Position numbers and translations under genes: made by a program. 64,000 nt of DNA. It comes from Luteipulveratus flavus. Its GTDB lineage: Bacteria; Actinomycetota; Actinomycetes; Actinomycetales; Dermatophilaceae. The stretch lies in the NCBI RefSeq assembly GCF_029080175.1, contig NZ_JARFJC010000017.1; one strand, 5' to 3'. The notes under the pieces were generated by a model. It worked only from the letters and a program-made list of their open reading frames with translations. It ran no database searches and was not told the origin of the DNA. How positions within the stretch are numbered: the first letter of the stretch is position 1; each line of letters starts with the position of its first letter. Positions 16,399-24,102 of this stretch are shown here, in pieces.

Positions 16399-16997
16399 GC
16401 ACCTACACGATCCCCAACGTCATCGCGAGCCACCCGCGCGGCGACCGGGTGATGGACGTCTACAGCCACCTGCTGTCCGAGCGCATCGTCTACCTCGGCA
16501 CCGAGATCGACGACGGCGTCTCCAACGCGCTGATCGCCCAGATCCTGCACCTGGAGTCCCAGGACCCGACCCGCGAGATCAACCTCTACATCAACTCGCC
16601 CGGCGGCTCCCTGACCGCGGCCTTCGCGGTGTACGACGCCATGCGGTACGTCCGCCCGCGCATCGCCACCACCGTCGTCGGCCAGGCCTGCTCGACGGCC
16701 GCGCTGCTGCTGGCCGCCGGCACGAAGGGCGCTCGCGGGGTGCTGCCGCACGCGCGGGTGCTGCTCAGCCAGCCGTCCGGGCAGGGGAGGGGCGCCATCC
16801 CCGACCTGATCCTGCAGGCCGACGAGGTCATCCGGCTGCGGGCCGCTGCCGAGCTGGTACTCAGCCAGCACACCGGGCAGGAGGTCGAGACGCTGCGAAG
16901 GGACACCGACCGGGACCGCATCTTCGACCCGGAGTCCGCGGTGGCGTACGGCCTGGCCGACCATGTGGTGGCCTATCGCAAGGACGCCGCCGAGTAG
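16395..16997 (+). CDS. ClpP-family subunit lacking the catalytic His
   Basis: 200-aa ClpP homologue. Ser100 (QACSTAA) and Asp174 (TDRDR) are at the expected places. The catalytic His of the canonical MIHQP motif is replaced by Ser125 (VLLSQPSG, codon AGC). The substitution should abolish or strongly reduce its own peptidase activity. It may act as a structural or regulatory ring partner of the upstream subunit. It is coupled to that gene by ATGA. Otherwise the fold is well kept (YINSPGGSLTAAFAVYDAM, VVAYRKDAAE end). Degenerate ClpP subunits in heteromeric complexes are known in other bacteria and in chloroplasts. Confidence 0.87.
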   Translation: MSTYTIPNVIASHPRGDRVMDVYSHLLSERIVYLGTEIDDGVSNALIAQILHLESQDPTREINLYINSPGGSLTAAFAVYDAMRYVRPRIATTVVGQACSTAALLLAAGTKGARGVLPHARVLLSQPSGQGRGAIPDLILQADEVIRLRAAAELVLSQHTGQEVETLRRDTDRDRIFDPESAVAYGLADHVVAYRKDAAE

Positions 16998-17001
16998 TCG
17001 A

Positions 17002-17032
17002 TTGGAGAACTGCCCGGTCCCGTTGCTATCCT
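17002..17032 (+). promoter_or_regulatory. Candidate tRNA-Tyr promoter
   Basis: TTGGAG (17002-17007) and TATCCT (17027-17032) are 19 bp apart, and the -10 ends 14 bases before the mature tRNA. The long spacer makes this a moderate call. Confidence 0.4.
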
Positions 17033-17046
17033 CCTCGTGCACTCAC

Positions 17047-17130
17047 GCCAGGTTGCCCGAGCGGCCAATGGGAACGGACTGTAAATCCGTCGCGAAAGCT
17101 TCCAAGGTTCGAATCCTTGACCTGGCACCA
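17047..17130 (+). tRNA. tRNA-Tyr (GTA anticodon)
   Basis: A complete class II tRNA. The acceptor stem GCCAGGT pairs with ACCTGGC, and the anticodon arm ACGGA-CTGTAAA-TCCGT gives anticodon GUA. A long variable arm follows, then the T arm AAGGTTCGAATCCTT. Discriminator A and CCA (17128-17130) are encoded in the DNA. It lies just after the clpP pair and is followed by a strong terminator. Confidence 0.97.
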
Positions 17131-17137
17131 CAGTGCA

Positions 17138-17168
17138 GAAGGCCCCGGGACCACGTCCCGGGGCCTTC
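17138..17168. terminator. Terminator hairpin after tRNA-Tyr
   Basis: A perfect 14-bp stem, GAAGGCCCCGGGAC (17138-17151) with GTCCCGGGGCCTTC (17155-17168), closes a 3-nt loop. The stem ends in CTTC on the plus strand. It also lies 3' of the convergent MerR gene and can serve both directions. Confidence 0.88.
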
Positions 17169-17199
17169 GCCGTGCCGTCGTGCTGTCCTCGCCCGCCGA

Positions 17200-18018
17200 T
17201 CAGCCGCTGATCGGCAGGTAGACCTCGGTGACCAGCTGCTCCGGGGGGGTGGTGCTCGGGTCGTTGAGGTAGACGTAGCGCATCCCGGCCACGCCCGGGG
17301 TGCCCCGGTCGGCGGCCCAGCGGACGAGCTGGTCGCACGCCTCAGCGAGCTGCTCGTACGGCCCGGTGACCACGGCGCGCGCGGCGGGCTGCTCCGGCAG
17401 CTCGCGCACGGCCAGCGGCTCGGCGGCCTCGGTGCCGGGCGCGACGGGCACGAAGACCTCCTTGTCGACGTCGCGCTCCTGGTACTCCTCGTCGAGGTCG
17501 ATCGCCCCGCACGGCCCGGTCAGGGCGATGCCCTGCCGGCCGAGCTCGGGGAGGATCCGGTCCCACAGCTGCTGCTCGTCGCCGTACGTCGGGATCGTGC
17601 CGCGCAGCGCGGCGACGGTGCGCGCCGCGAACGGCGTGCTGTCAATGGTGATGTCCATGGTCTGCTCCTGGTGGTGCGCCTCGCGCATCCGGTCGATGAG
17701 AGTGAGGCGGTGCGACGCCACCCGTAGGTCGTCCACGAGGACCGCGCGCTGCTGGTCGAGCGCGTGGCCGAAGGTGGAGCCGTTCCGGGCGGCGAGCAGG
17801 GCACCGATGGCGGGCACTCCGAACCCCACGTCGCGCAGCTGTCGGACGAGCAGGGCGTCGTCGGTCTGGGTCGTCGCGTACCACCGGTAGCCGGTGGCGT
17901 CGTCGACGTACGCCGGTCGCAGGACGTCGTGCTCGTCGTAGTGCCGCAGCATCCGGACGCTGATCCGCGTGAGGGCGGAGAAGCGGCCGATGGGCAGGAG
18001 ATCGGAGGTGCCGGTCAT
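17200..18018 (-). CDS. MerR-family regulator with GyrI-like effector domain
   Basis: 272-aa transcription activator. The MerR winged helix occupies roughly residues 8-75 (LPIGRFSALTRISVRMLRHYDEHDVL and GYRWYATTQ), followed by a dimerisation helix. The second half is a GyrI-like/AraC effector-binding domain that usually senses drugs (BltR/BmrR-type). It is divergent from an MFS exporter gene, so drug-induced export is the likely role. I chose the ATG at 18018 rather than the upstream start at 18039. A TTGACT box at 18050-18055 (minus strand) with a 19-bp spacer supports it. Confidence 0.86.
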   Translation of the reverse strand: MTGTSDLLPIGRFSALTRISVRMLRHYDEHDVLRPAYVDDATGYRWYATTQTDDALLVRQLRDVGFGVPAIGALLAARNGSTFGHALDQQRAVLVDDLRVASHRLTLIDRMREAHHQEQTMDITIDSTPFAARTVAALRGTIPTYGDEQQLWDRILPELGRQGIALTGPCGAIDLDEEYQERDVDKEVFVPVAPGTEAAEPLAVRELPEQPAARAVVTGPYEQLAEACDQLVRWAADRGTPGVAGMRYVYLNDPSTTPPEQLVTEVYLPISG

Positions 18019-18024
18019 GCGGTC

Positions 18025-18055
18025 AGCCTGGGCTCTCACACCGTGGAAGAGTCAA
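18025..18055 (-). promoter_or_regulatory. Candidate MerR-type promoter with 19-bp spacer
   Basis: Read on the minus strand, TTGACT (18055-18050) is followed after 19 bp by CAGGCT (18030-18025), then six bases to the ATG at 18018. A 19-bp spacer is the hallmark of MerR-activated promoters. The -10 is weak, as expected for an activated promoter. Confidence 0.35.
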
Positions 18056-18149
18056 CCGAGACGCGCCGAGGGCCCCGCCGCGGAATGTGTCGCGGGTCAC
18101 ATCGGTTGGCCCCAGTGTGAGCGAGGTCGGTGAGTCCGCCGGGCTGCGG

Positions 18150-19556
18150 ATGAACGAGAAGCGGGGGCGGCTGCTGCTGCTCACCACGATCCTGGGCTCG
18201 GGGATGGCCTTCCTCGACGGCACGATCGTCAACGTCGCGCTGCCCCGCATCGGCAAGGAGCTGCAGGCCGACCTCGCCGGCCTGCAGTGGGTCGTCAACG
18301 GCTACACGCTCACCCTCGCCTCGCTGATCCTGGTCGGCGGGTCACTGGGGGACCGGCTGGGCCGCAAGCGTGTGTACGGGTGGGGCGTCGCCGGGTTCGC
18401 GGTCATGTCGGTGCTGTGCGCCCTCGCGCCGACCATCGAGATCCTGGTCGCGTCCCGCCTGCTGCAGGGTGTCGCCGCCGCCCTGCTCACCCCGGGGAGC
18501 CTCGCGATGCTCCAGGCGAGCTTCCATCCCGACGACCGGATGCGGGCCATCGGCGCCTGGACCGGGATGCTCGGCATCGCCACGGCCGGCGGCCCGGTCG
18601 TCGGCGGCTGGCTGGTCGGGATCGAGTGGCGGCTGGCGTTCTGGCTGAACGTCCCGCTCGCTGCGATCGTGCTCCTCCTGCTGCGCTCGGCGCCGGAGTC
18701 CCGGGACGAGGAGGCGTCGCACCACACCGACCTGGCCGGGGTCCTGCTCGCCCCGATCGGGCTGGCCGGGATCACCTGGGCACTCACCGCCTGGCCGGAC
18801 ACCGGCGCGTCGGTCAGCACGCTGCTCAGCCTGGCCGTCGGCGTCCTCGCCTGCGTCGCGTTCGTCGTCGCCGAGCGGCGCGAGCGCGATCCGATGGTGC
18901 CGCTGTCCCTCTTCGCCAACCGCACCTTCAGCGTCATCAACCTGGTGACCCTGGTCGTCTACGGCGCGCTGTCGGGGAGCATGTTCTTCATCGCGGTGTT
19001 CCTGCAGGTCAGCGCCGGCTGGAGTCCGCTGGCGGCCGGCGCGGCCACCGTGCCGATGAGCGTGATCATGCTCTTCCTCGCCTCCCGCTTCGGCGGCATC
19101 GCCAGCACGTACGGCGCTCGTACGCCGATGCTCGCCGGCTCGGTCCTGATCGCCGCCGCTCTCGCTCTCCTGGCCCTCGCGCCCGACGACCCGTCGTTCT
19201 GGCGGCACATCCTCCCCGGCGTGACGTTGATGGGGTTCGGCCTGTCGATGCTGGTGGCGCCGCTGACCGGCACCGTGCTCGCCGCCGCGCCACCGAGCCG
19301 CTCCGGCCTGGCGAGCGGCATCAACAACGCGATCTCCCGTACGGCCGGGCTGCTGGCCATCGCGGTGCTGCCGCTGCTGGTCGGCCTGTCCGGGCGCGAG
19401 TACGCCCAGGGCCACCTGGTGGCGGACGCCTACCGGCAGGCCATGTGGTGGTGCGCCGCGCTCGTCCTGGCCGGCACCGTCGTCACCGCCTTCGGTCTGG
19501 AGCGCCACTGCAACCGGCAGATGGCGGAGCCCGCGACGGAGGGCTCGCCGGCCTGA
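18150..19556 (+). CDS. MFS drug exporter, DHA2 (EmrB/QacA) type
   Basis: 468-aa proton-coupled exporter with about 14 hydrophobic segments. The first helix contains the DHA2 motif D1 (LDGTIVNVALP). Motif A is seen as GGSLGDRLGRKRVYG, and motif C as GIATAGGPVVGGWLVG. DHA2 exporters pump hydrophobic cations and antibiotics out of the cell. The start is uncertain: the ATG at 18150 gives the normal cytoplasmic N-terminus (MNEKRGRLLLL), with GTGs possible at 18117 and 18087. It is divergent from the MerR/GyrI regulator, a common drug-efflux arrangement. Confidence 0.88.
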   Translation: MNEKRGRLLLLTTILGSGMAFLDGTIVNVALPRIGKELQADLAGLQWVVNGYTLTLASLILVGGSLGDRLGRKRVYGWGVAGFAVMSVLCALAPTIEILVASRLLQGVAAALLTPGSLAMLQASFHPDDRMRAIGAWTGMLGIATAGGPVVGGWLVGIEWRLAFWLNVPLAAIVLLLLRSAPESRDEEASHHTDLAGVLLAPIGLAGITWALTAWPDTGASVSTLLSLAVGVLACVAFVVAERRERDPMVPLSLFANRTFSVINLVTLVVYGALSGSMFFIAVFLQVSAGWSPLAAGAATVPMSVIMLFLASRFGGIASTYGARTPMLAGSVLIAAALALLALAPDDPSFWRHILPGVTLMGFGLSMLVAPLTGTVLAAAPPSRSGLASGINNAISRTAGLLAIAVLPLLVGLSGREYAQGHLVADAYRQAMWWCAALVLAGTVVTAFGLERHCNRQMAEPATEGSPA

Positions 19557-19580
19557 CGTCGACCTGACGCACAGTGATGC

Positions 19581-19609
19581 TTGACGTGACGTCACAGTGA
19601 CGTCATAGT
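19581..19609 (+). promoter_or_regulatory. Promoter with two embedded TGACGTCA palindromes
   Basis: TTGACG (19581-19586) and CATAGT (19604-19609) are spaced by 17 bp, and the -10 ends seven bases before the ATG at 19617. Two identical 8-bp palindromes TGACGTCA (19587-19594 and 19598-19605) fill the spacer, with centres 11 bp apart, i.e. on the same helix face. This is the layout expected for cooperative repression by a small dimeric regulator, plausibly the ribbon-helix-helix protein encoded next. Confidence 0.6.
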
Positions 19610-19616
19610 GGTGCGT

Positions 19617-20144
19617 ATGGACATCACGCCCTACGTCGAGCTCCTTCGCCAGGATCTGCAGCGCGCAGCCGAGATCGGTGGCGACGAGGGTCGCGCCGCT
19701 GCGCAGCGGCTGCTGCTGGCGCTGGACCCCTCGGCCCGCCTTGCGCTCATGGAGGCGGTCAGCCAGGCGGCGGCCGAGATCACCGCGGAGATGCCGTCCG
19801 GGTCCGTCGACGTCCGGCTCAACGGGCGGCGGCTGGACTTCGTCGTCGACGCCGGCGCGTCGATCGCCCCCGAGCCGCCCACCCCGCCCGCACCGCCGGT
19901 CCCGCCGGCGCCCTCGGGCGAGGAGGAGGCCGACGGCGGACTGGCGCGGGTGACGCTGCGCCTGCCGGAGTCGGTCAAGAAGCGTGCCGAGGAGCGCGCT
20001 GCCGCGGCCGGCCAGTCGCTGAACACCTGGCTGGTCGCCGTGGTCCGGGCGGCCGCCCAGGGTGACACCGCCGACCCGCGGTCCGCCTCCTTCGACCCGT
20101 TCGCGAGGCACCGCGACAGCCGCCGGATGAGCGGCTGGCTCTAA
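19617..20144 (+). CDS. Ribbon-helix-helix (HicB/Arc-like) protein
   Basis: 175-aa protein. The N-terminal 85 residues form a HicB-like region (ITPYVELLRQDLQRAAEIG). A Pro-rich linker (PPTPPAPPVPPAP) follows, then a C-terminal RHH motif, RVTLRLPESVKKRAEERA with a helix pair ending LNTWLVAVVR. RHH proteins bind short palindromes as cooperating dimers. The two TGACGTCA sites in its own promoter fit autoregulation. The ATG at 19617 is chosen because the -10 ends seven bases before it; GTGs at 19608 and 19611 are alternatives. No toxin partner is seen; the next gene encodes a DUF4097 protein. Confidence 0.75.
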   Translation: MDITPYVELLRQDLQRAAEIGGDEGRAAAQRLLLALDPSARLALMEAVSQAAAEITAEMPSGSVDVRLNGRRLDFVVDAGASIAPEPPTPPAPPVPPAPSGEEEADGGLARVTLRLPESVKKRAEERAAAAGQSLNTWLVAVVRAAAQGDTADPRSASFDPFARHRDSRRMSGWL

Positions 20145-20224
20145 CCCCCACCACCCACCCGTCCTGACGGGACGTCACGCCGACGTCCTGCGATACCCCA
20201 CACCCATCGAGAGGGAGATCCGCC

Positions 20225-21055
20225 ATGCCCGAGTACATCTTCGAGACCCCCGAGCCCGTCGAGCTGTTCGTCGAGATCGGCGGCGGGAAGGTCGACGTCG
20301 TCGCCGAGGACACCGGGACCACCCGGGTCGAGGTCGAGGGCGATGACGCTGATGACGTCACCGTGACGCAGGACGGACGTCACGTCCGTGTCGTCGGGCC
20401 GAAGGGCCGCCGCGTCCGCCTCGGCTTCGTCAAGGACCTGCGGGTCAGCGTCGTCGTGCCGTCCGGCAGCGACGCGATCACGCGGACGGGCTCCGCGGAC
20501 GTCCAGCTCACCGGCGAGTACGGCTCCGGCCGGTTCTCCGCCGGGTCCGGCCGGGTGACCGTGCCGACCTTCACCGGATCGGTGGAGATCGACACGGGCT
20601 CGGGCCGGGCGACCGTCGCCGAGGTCGGGGGAGCGCTGCGCTCCAAGACCGGGTCCGGCGAGCTCGAGGTGGGTTCGTGCGGTGGCGACGCCTCCGTGTC
20701 CGCCGGCTCCGGCGGCGTCCGGGTGGGTGTCCTGCACGGCGCGCTGGTGCTGAAGGCCGGCTCGGGTCACGTCGAGCTGGGCCAGGTCGGCGCGGAGACC
20801 ACCGTCACCACCGGCAGCGGCGACATCACCGTGGGCCGGATCGCGCGCGGCTCGCTGAGCGCTCGGGGCGGCTCGGGCGACATCCAGGTCGGTGTCCCGG
20901 CCGGGACACCCGTCTGGACCGACATCAGCACCGGCAGCGGCCGGTTGCGCAACCAGCTCGCGTCCGTCGGCGAGCCGGAGCCCGGCCAGGAGCACGTCGA
21001 GCTGCGGCTCGGCACCGGCAGCGGCGACGTCCTCCTGCGCCAGGCGCAGGACTGA
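20225..21055 (+). CDS. DUF4097 beta-helix-like protein
   Basis: 276-aa protein built almost entirely of short strands separated by G-S-G turns (GSGRFSAGSGRV, DTGSGRATV, KTGSGELEV, TTGSGDITV and so on, about eight repeats). This is the DUF4097 / putative adhesin fold, a right-handed beta-solenoid of unknown function. There is no signal peptide or membrane anchor, so it is probably cytoplasmic. A good ribosome site (GAGAGGGAG) lies before the ATG at 20225. It lies 80 bp after the RHH gene, and both are likely on one transcript. Confidence 0.8.
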   Translation: MPEYIFETPEPVELFVEIGGGKVDVVAEDTGTTRVEVEGDDADDVTVTQDGRHVRVVGPKGRRVRLGFVKDLRVSVVVPSGSDAITRTGSADVQLTGEYGSGRFSAGSGRVTVPTFTGSVEIDTGSGRATVAEVGGALRSKTGSGELEVGSCGGDASVSAGSGGVRVGVLHGALVLKAGSGHVELGQVGAETTVTTGSGDITVGRIARGSLSARGGSGDIQVGVPAGTPVWTDISTGSGRLRNQLASVGEPEPGQEHVELRLGTGSGDVLLRQAQD

Positions 21056-21099
21056 GCAGACCTGACCGATCAGAGCAGCACCCGTGGAAGGAGCACGTC

Positions 21100-21297
21100 A
21101 TGGCAGAGAACCACGCACTGTACGAAGGGGCCGCCCGTCAGGCCGCGACCCGACGCGACGCAGCGGAGCGGGCGCGGTCCCGGCGCCGACCCTCGGTGGA
21201 GCCGGCCCGCGAGCACGCCCACCCGTGGCCGGACCACCCGTGGTCCACCCTCATGCACCGCCTGGCGCATCCGGCAGCGCCGCGATCGGTGCGGTGA
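21100..21297 (+). CDS. Small basic protein of unknown function
   Basis: 65 residues, with GGAAGGAG ahead of the ATG at 21100. Composition is rich in Arg, Ala, His and Pro (RRDAAERARSRRR, then HPWPDHPW). No known domain or membrane segment is visible. The gene lies 44 bp after the DUF4097 gene on the same strand and its 3' end overlaps the convergent acyl-CoA oxidase gene by 47 bp. The strong ribosome site is the main evidence that it is expressed. Confidence 0.5.
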   Translation: MAENHALYEGAARQAATRRDAAERARSRRRPSVEPAREHAHPWPDHPWSTLMHRLAHPAAPRSVR

Positions 21298-23269
21298 TGA
21301 GGCTCTCGGGGACTCCCATCGCGTCCACGAGGGTGAGCGCGTGCGGCCGCAGGTCCCGGCACAGCTGGTTGACCTGCGCCGTCACCGCTCGCGACCGTGC
21401 GGTCCCGATGCGGCCGTGCTCGATGAACCAGCCCTTGTCCTCCTCGATCGAGGACAGCGCGTACAGGCTGCACACCCGGTCGAGCAGCTCGCGCGCCGAG
21501 CCCTGCGGCATCGCCTCGACCGCCTCGGCGAACGCCTCCAGCACGATCCGGTCGATGTGCGCCCGCGCGGCGAGCAGGACGTGGTCCTGCGCGGCGTTGA
21601 ACAGCTCGAAGGCGTTCTCCTTGGTCGCGCGCCGCAGCCGCTTCCCGACCGTCTCCAGCAGGTGGTCGGCGCGCTGCTCGAACATCGACAGCTGCCAACC
21701 GCGGTCGTCCAGGGCCGACTCGTCGTCGCGGCCCTTGGCCAGGTCCAGCAGCTTCTGGACGCCGGCGCGACCGGTCGTCCGCTCCACCACGCCCTCGGCC
21801 ACCTGCTTGCTGACCATGCCGACCAGCGCGGCGCCGTCCAGGTCGCCCCACAGCTCCTTGTACTCGGTCAGCAGACCCTTGGCGACCAGCTGCAGCAGCA
21901 CGGTGTTGTCGCCCTCGAACGTCGTGAAGACGTCGACGTCGGCCCGCATCTGACCGAGCTGGTTCTCGGCGATGTACCCCGCACCGCCACACGCCTCGCG
22001 GGAGGCCTGGATCGTGTCCAGGGCGTGCCAGGTCGTGACCGCCTTCAGCCCGGCGACGCGCGTCTCGAGCTCGCGCTGGGCCTCCTGGTCCTTGGTCGTC
22101 CCCGAGGCGCCCTCGCCGTGCAGCTCCTGCAGCCGCTCGGTGACCTGGTTCTGGGCCAGGCCGAGCGCGTACGACTTCGCCAGGCGCGGCAGCAGCTTGC
22201 GCTGGTGGGCGAGGTAGTCCAGGACGACGACCTCCTGCTCCTCGCCGGGCGCCTCGAACTGGCGGCGCTGGCTGCCGTACCGGATGGCGATCGCCAGAGC
22301 CTTCTTCGCGGCGGAGCCGGCGCCACCGCCCACGCACACCCGTCCGCGCACGAGCGTGCCGAGCATGGTGAAGAAGCGGGCGTTCTCGCTCTCGATGGCG
22401 GAGTGGTAGTGGCCGTCCTCGTCGATGTCGCCGAACGCGTTGAGCAGATTCTCCCGCGGCACCCGCACCTGGTCGAACGCGAACGTGCCGTTGTCGACCC
22501 CGGGCAGGCCCGCCTTGTAGCCGTTGTCGCCGGTGACGACGCCCGGCAGCGGGCCGCCCTGCTCGTCGCGGACGGGCACCAGGACCGCGTGCACGCCGTG
22601 GGGGCCCGCGTCGGTGATCAGCTGGGCGAACACGACGGCCATGCGCGCGTCGCGGGCGGCGTTGCCGATGTAGGTCTTCACCGAGGACGGCGTCGGGCTG
22701 TGCACGACCAGCTCACCGGTGCGGGCGTCGTACGTCGCGGTGGTCTCGATCCGCTGCACGTTGCTGCCGTGCCCGACCTCGGTCATGGCGAAGGAGCCCA
22801 GCAGCCGCCCGGTCATGATGTCCTCGAGGTACGCCGCGTGGTGGCGGTCGGTGCCGAGCCGGCTGACGGCGCCTCCGAAGAGGCCGAACTGCACCCCGAG
22901 CTTGACCAGCAGCGACAGGTCGCCGAAGGCCTGCATCTCGAACGCCACGCACGAGGCGCCGTAGTCCAGCTCGCCGCCGTAGGAGGTGGGGAAGCCGATG
23001 CGGCCGTAGCCGTGGTCGGCCAGGACCTGCAGCTGCCGCAGGACGCGGTCGCGCTGCTCCTCGACGGTCCCGCCGGGCTCGCCGAGGACCCAGGACGGCT
23101 GGAGGTCGCTGCGGATCCGCCGGCGCAGGTCGCCCCAGGCGCCGTCGAGCACGGTGCAGATCTGCTCGGCGACGGCCTGGTCGGACCCGGTGGGAGCGGT
23201 GGGCCGCGTCGGGGCCGCGGGGTCCGGCGCGCCCTCGGCGGCGGTGGTGGTCACGGAGTCGGTGGCCAT
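21251..23269 (-). CDS. Acyl-CoA oxidase (ACOX-like, 672 aa)
   Basis: Flavoprotein of the acyl-CoA dehydrogenase superfamily with the length and layout of peroxisome-type acyl-CoA oxidases. It is about 290 residues longer than a normal dehydrogenase because of an added C-terminal helical domain. Seen are the flavin segment FAMTEVGHGSNVQ, GNAARDARMAVVF, EACGGAGY, and TFEGDNTVLLQL, whose Glu is the expected catalytic base. The enzyme would convert acyl-CoA to enoyl-CoA and pass electrons to O2, giving H2O2. It precedes the TetR stop by one base on the minus strand and is divergent from thiolase, FabG4 and MaoC, together a beta-oxidation set. Confidence 0.88.
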   Translation of the reverse strand: MATDSVTTTAAEGAPDPAAPTRPTAPTGSDQAVAEQICTVLDGAWGDLRRRIRSDLQPSWVLGEPGGTVEEQRDRVLRQLQVLADHGYGRIGFPTSYGGELDYGASCVAFEMQAFGDLSLLVKLGVQFGLFGGAVSRLGTDRHHAAYLEDIMTGRLLGSFAMTEVGHGSNVQRIETTATYDARTGELVVHSPTPSSVKTYIGNAARDARMAVVFAQLITDAGPHGVHAVLVPVRDEQGGPLPGVVTGDNGYKAGLPGVDNGTFAFDQVRVPRENLLNAFGDIDEDGHYHSAIESENARFFTMLGTLVRGRVCVGGGAGSAAKKALAIAIRYGSQRRQFEAPGEEQEVVVLDYLAHQRKLLPRLAKSYALGLAQNQVTERLQELHGEGASGTTKDQEAQRELETRVAGLKAVTTWHALDTIQASREACGGAGYIAENQLGQMRADVDVFTTFEGDNTVLLQLVAKGLLTEYKELWGDLDGAALVGMVSKQVAEGVVERTTGRAGVQKLLDLAKGRDDESALDDRGWQLSMFEQRADHLLETVGKRLRRATKENAFELFNAAQDHVLLAARAHIDRIVLEAFAEAVEAMPQGSARELLDRVCSLYALSSIEEDKGWFIEHGRIGTARSRAVTAQVNQLCRDLRPHALTLVDAMGVPESLITAPIAALPDAPGGA

Positions 23270-23270
23270 G

Positions 23271-23990
23271 TCAGTCTCCTGAGGTCTGGGTGAATTCGGT
23301 GGAGCCGGACGGACGGGGGCCGGCGAGCACGCCGGACAGCCCGAACGCCGCGAAGTCGGCGAGCTGCTGGGCGACAGCCTCCCGGGGCTGCCGGTTCGGG
23401 TCGACGAGCCACCGGTCGGCGGACTCCCGGACGAACCCGACCAGGCCGTGCGACCAGGTGAGCGCGGCGGCCGGGTCGCGGCCGGAGGCGGCCAGCGGCC
23501 CCTCGAACAGGCCGGCCAGAGTAGAGGCGATGGCGTCGGCGAGCCCGGTGACCGGGTCGCGGTCCGGCGGGACGTCCAGGAGTGGGCGGCGCGTCACGAA
23601 CCGGTACAGCTCGGGGTCGTGCTCGACGAGGCGCAGGTAGCTGTCGATGACGGCGACGAGCGCCGGCCGCGGGTCTCGGCCCATCTCCAGCACGGCGTCG
23701 CGGTCCACGGACGCGTCCAGCGCCTGGCCGACGTCCTTGACGATGAGCTCGTCCACGGCCTCGCACACGGCGAGGTAGAGCCCGAGCCGGTCGCCCAGGT
23801 GGCGGTAGATCACGGTCTTGCTGGTGTGCGCCTCGGCGGCGATCTCGTCCATGCCGATCGTCGCCCCGTGCTTGCGGATCGCCTTGATCGCCGCGTCGAC
23901 GAGCTCGCGCCGGCGCGTGGTGCGGTGCTGCGCCCAGCGGCTGTCCCGGCCGTCGGGCCGGGCCGCGGAGGTACCAGGTGGTGCGCTCAT
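23271..23990 (-). CDS. TetR-family regulator
   Basis: 239-aa TetR protein. The helix-turn-helix is seen in ELVDAAIKAIRKHG and IAAEAHTSKTVIYRHLGDR, and the C-terminal domain is of the type found with fatty-acid genes. Its stop codon is one base before the ATG of the acyl-CoA oxidase, so both are co-transcribed. It is divergent from the thiolase operon. The 112-bp gap contains an 11-bp direct repeat that could be its operator. It probably represses both sides and responds to an acyl-CoA, by inference. Confidence 0.86.
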   Translation of the reverse strand: MSAPPGTSAARPDGRDSRWAQHRTTRRRELVDAAIKAIRKHGATIGMDEIAAEAHTSKTVIYRHLGDRLGLYLAVCEAVDELIVKDVGQALDASVDRDAVLEMGRDPRPALVAVIDSYLRLVEHDPELYRFVTRRPLLDVPPDRDPVTGLADAIASTLAGLFEGPLAASGRDPAAALTWSHGLVGFVRESADRWLVDPNRQPREAVAQQLADFAAFGLSGVLAGPRPSGSTEFTQTSGD

Positions 23991-24001
23991 GGAATCCGAC
24001 A

Positions 24002-24028
24002 GTACCCGCTACGCGTTGTACCTGCTAC
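24002..24028. promoter_or_regulatory. Direct repeat, candidate TetR operator
   Basis: GTACCCGCTAC (24002-24012) and GTACCTGCTAC (24018-24028) differ at one position and are offset by 16 bp. They lie between the divergent TetR and thiolase genes, where a shared operator is expected. TetR sites are usually inverted repeats, which lowers my confidence. Confidence 0.4.
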
Positions 24029-24102
24029 TGTCCGTATCGGTAAGTCATCGGGAGGCCCTCCGCCCCGGACCGGCCTCACGCCTCGCAATCGCAGGAGTTC
24101 GC

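Noticed and set aside
16963..17727. Plus-strand open frame across tRNA-Tyr
   Set aside because: It reads through the tRNA and its terminator and is opposite the MerR gene.
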